This document shows positions 5,218-5,630 of a DNA stretch of 5,630 nt, piece by piece. Position 1 is the stretch's first letter; each line of letters opens with the position of its first letter. This stretch comes from an uncultured Lachnospiraceae bacterium. GTDB taxonomy: Bacteria; Bacillota_A; Clostridia; Lachnospirales; Lachnospiraceae. Below the pieces are notes generated by a model, which saw only the letters and a program-made list of their open reading frames with translations, had not been told where the DNA came from and made no database searches. The stretch covers positions 1 through 5,630 of the forward strand of contig CAMWWF010000215.1 of the NCBI GenBank assembly GCA_947177885.1, written 5' to 3'. Both the position numbers and the translations under genes were made by a program.

Positions 5218-5630
5218 TCAATCCCGGCATTCCAACCCGAAAGCGATCCCGGCATTCTCATAAATATTTGCCGCATTTCCGGTACAGACGATCCTGATTT
5301 CATTGTCATCCTCCTGTAAACGGCCCGCCAGGTCAAAATAATGTTTTCCCCAGAAGCTGACATCCACAAACTGCCCGTTGCAGTAACATTCCACCATCTC
5401 GGAACCGGTTACAGAGAAACCTGTCGTATCCCCCAGATCCGACGCCTTGCAGTGACAGATATAGCCTGCTTCGTTTTCTTTCTTCTCCTCCGGAGTGAAT
5501 CGACCTGTCCAGTCAACATACTGTTCCCTTCTCGCTGCCGGCATTTCCGCTCTCGTCGCGACGGTGATATGTCCATTTACAGAGGTGTTCTCCTCCGTCT
5601 CCGCCGAAAGGATCAGAACCGTCTCGCTGG
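5218..5630 (-). CDS. C-terminal end of a large protein, probably a glycoside hydrolase with a galactose-binding-like fold
   Basis: The frame is open to the right window edge, so the N-terminus is missing; 136 C-terminal residues are visible. An internal Met at 5544 is not a convincing start, because coding-like sequence continues upstream to 5630. Residues about 79-133, including VECYCNGQFVDVSFWG, FDLAGRL, DNEIRIVCTGNAAN and a final AGIAFGLE, resemble the beta-sandwich (jelly-roll) domain that closes many GH2- and GH106-type enzymes, where the pattern is V-NGq...w..y.fDl...l..geNei.i.vtn..aN. That domain normally helps shape or bind carbohydrate rather than cleave it; no catalytic residues are in view. 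This would fit a plant- or host-glycan user, but the enzyme family and substrate cannot be fixed from this fragment. The gene ends ahead of a terminator candidate and probably belongs to a separate transcript from the cyclase operon. Confidence 0.6.
   Translation of the reverse strand, partial: SETVLILSAETEENTSVNGHITVATRAEMPAARREQYVDWTGRFTPEEKKENEAGYICHCKASDLGDTTGFSVTGSEMVECYCNGQFVDVSFWGKHYFDLAGRLQEDDNEIRIVCTGNAANIYENAGIAFGLECRD
5221..5257. repeat. 12-bp direct repeat at the end of the hydrolase-like gene
   Basis: ATCCCGGCATTC occurs at 5221-5232 and again at 5246-5257, offset by 25 bp. On the coding strand the two copies are read in different frames, as NAGI and ECRD, and the last copy abuts the TGA stop. 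It may be chance, or a short duplication that rewrote the last few residues. Confidence 0.55.

Noticed and set aside
4889..5319. Several overlapping plus-strand frames in the 4.9-5.3 kb region
   Set aside because: They have no ribosome sites and no recognisable domains. They overlap a terminator hairpin and the antisense strand of the hydrolase-like gene.
1..5630. CRISPR array, tRNA or rRNA gene, transposase or phage integrase
   Set aside because: I saw no regularly spaced repeats, no tRNA-like cloverleaf, and no mobile-element protein signature on either strand.

Overview
The window reads as chromosomal DNA of a low-to-mid GC Firmicute, most likely a gut Clostridia/Lachnospiraceae-type organism. 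This is inferred from strong AGGAG-type ribosome binding sites, the style of the PAS-GAF-GGDEF protein, the AgrC-like kinase with a LytTR regulator, and a BlaI/M56 pair. I cannot name a species. Every supported gene lies on the minus strand, so transcription runs right to left.

From right to left: (1) 5630-5218 is the C-terminal end of a large protein cut by the window edge. It looks like the galactose-binding-like beta-sandwich that closes many glycoside hydrolases, and a candidate terminator hairpin follows at 5120-5081. (2) 5217-4858 is a gene-free stretch holding that terminator, a plausible promoter and a short tandem repeat in the presumed leader. (3) 4857-1174 is a signalling cluster: a PAS-GAF-GGDEF diguanylate cyclase, then 4 nt later a multi-pass GHKL (AgrC-like) sensor kinase, then a 257-nt spacer, then a LytTR response regulator ending in a clear intrinsic terminator. 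(4) 1173-979 is a promoter/operator region. (5) 978-1 is a BlaI/MecI-family repressor translationally coupled to an M56 (BlaR1/MecR1-like) membrane metallopeptidase that runs off the left edge.

Functionally, the kinase and the LytTR regulator should form a two-component pair, and the tightly linked cyclase suggests that second-messenger output is made alongside it. BlaI and the M56 protein should form a self-regulated protease-repressor switch, whose palindrome lies inside the predicted promoter. No beta-lactamase, AgrB or convincing AgrD peptide is visible.

The least explained structure is the kinase-regulator spacer. A perfect 13-bp inverted repeat (1954-1966 / 2158-2170) closes off almost exactly the whole gap, and the interior holds further repeats and a weak 42-codon reading frame. 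It could be an intercistronic RNA structure or a small mobile-element remnant.
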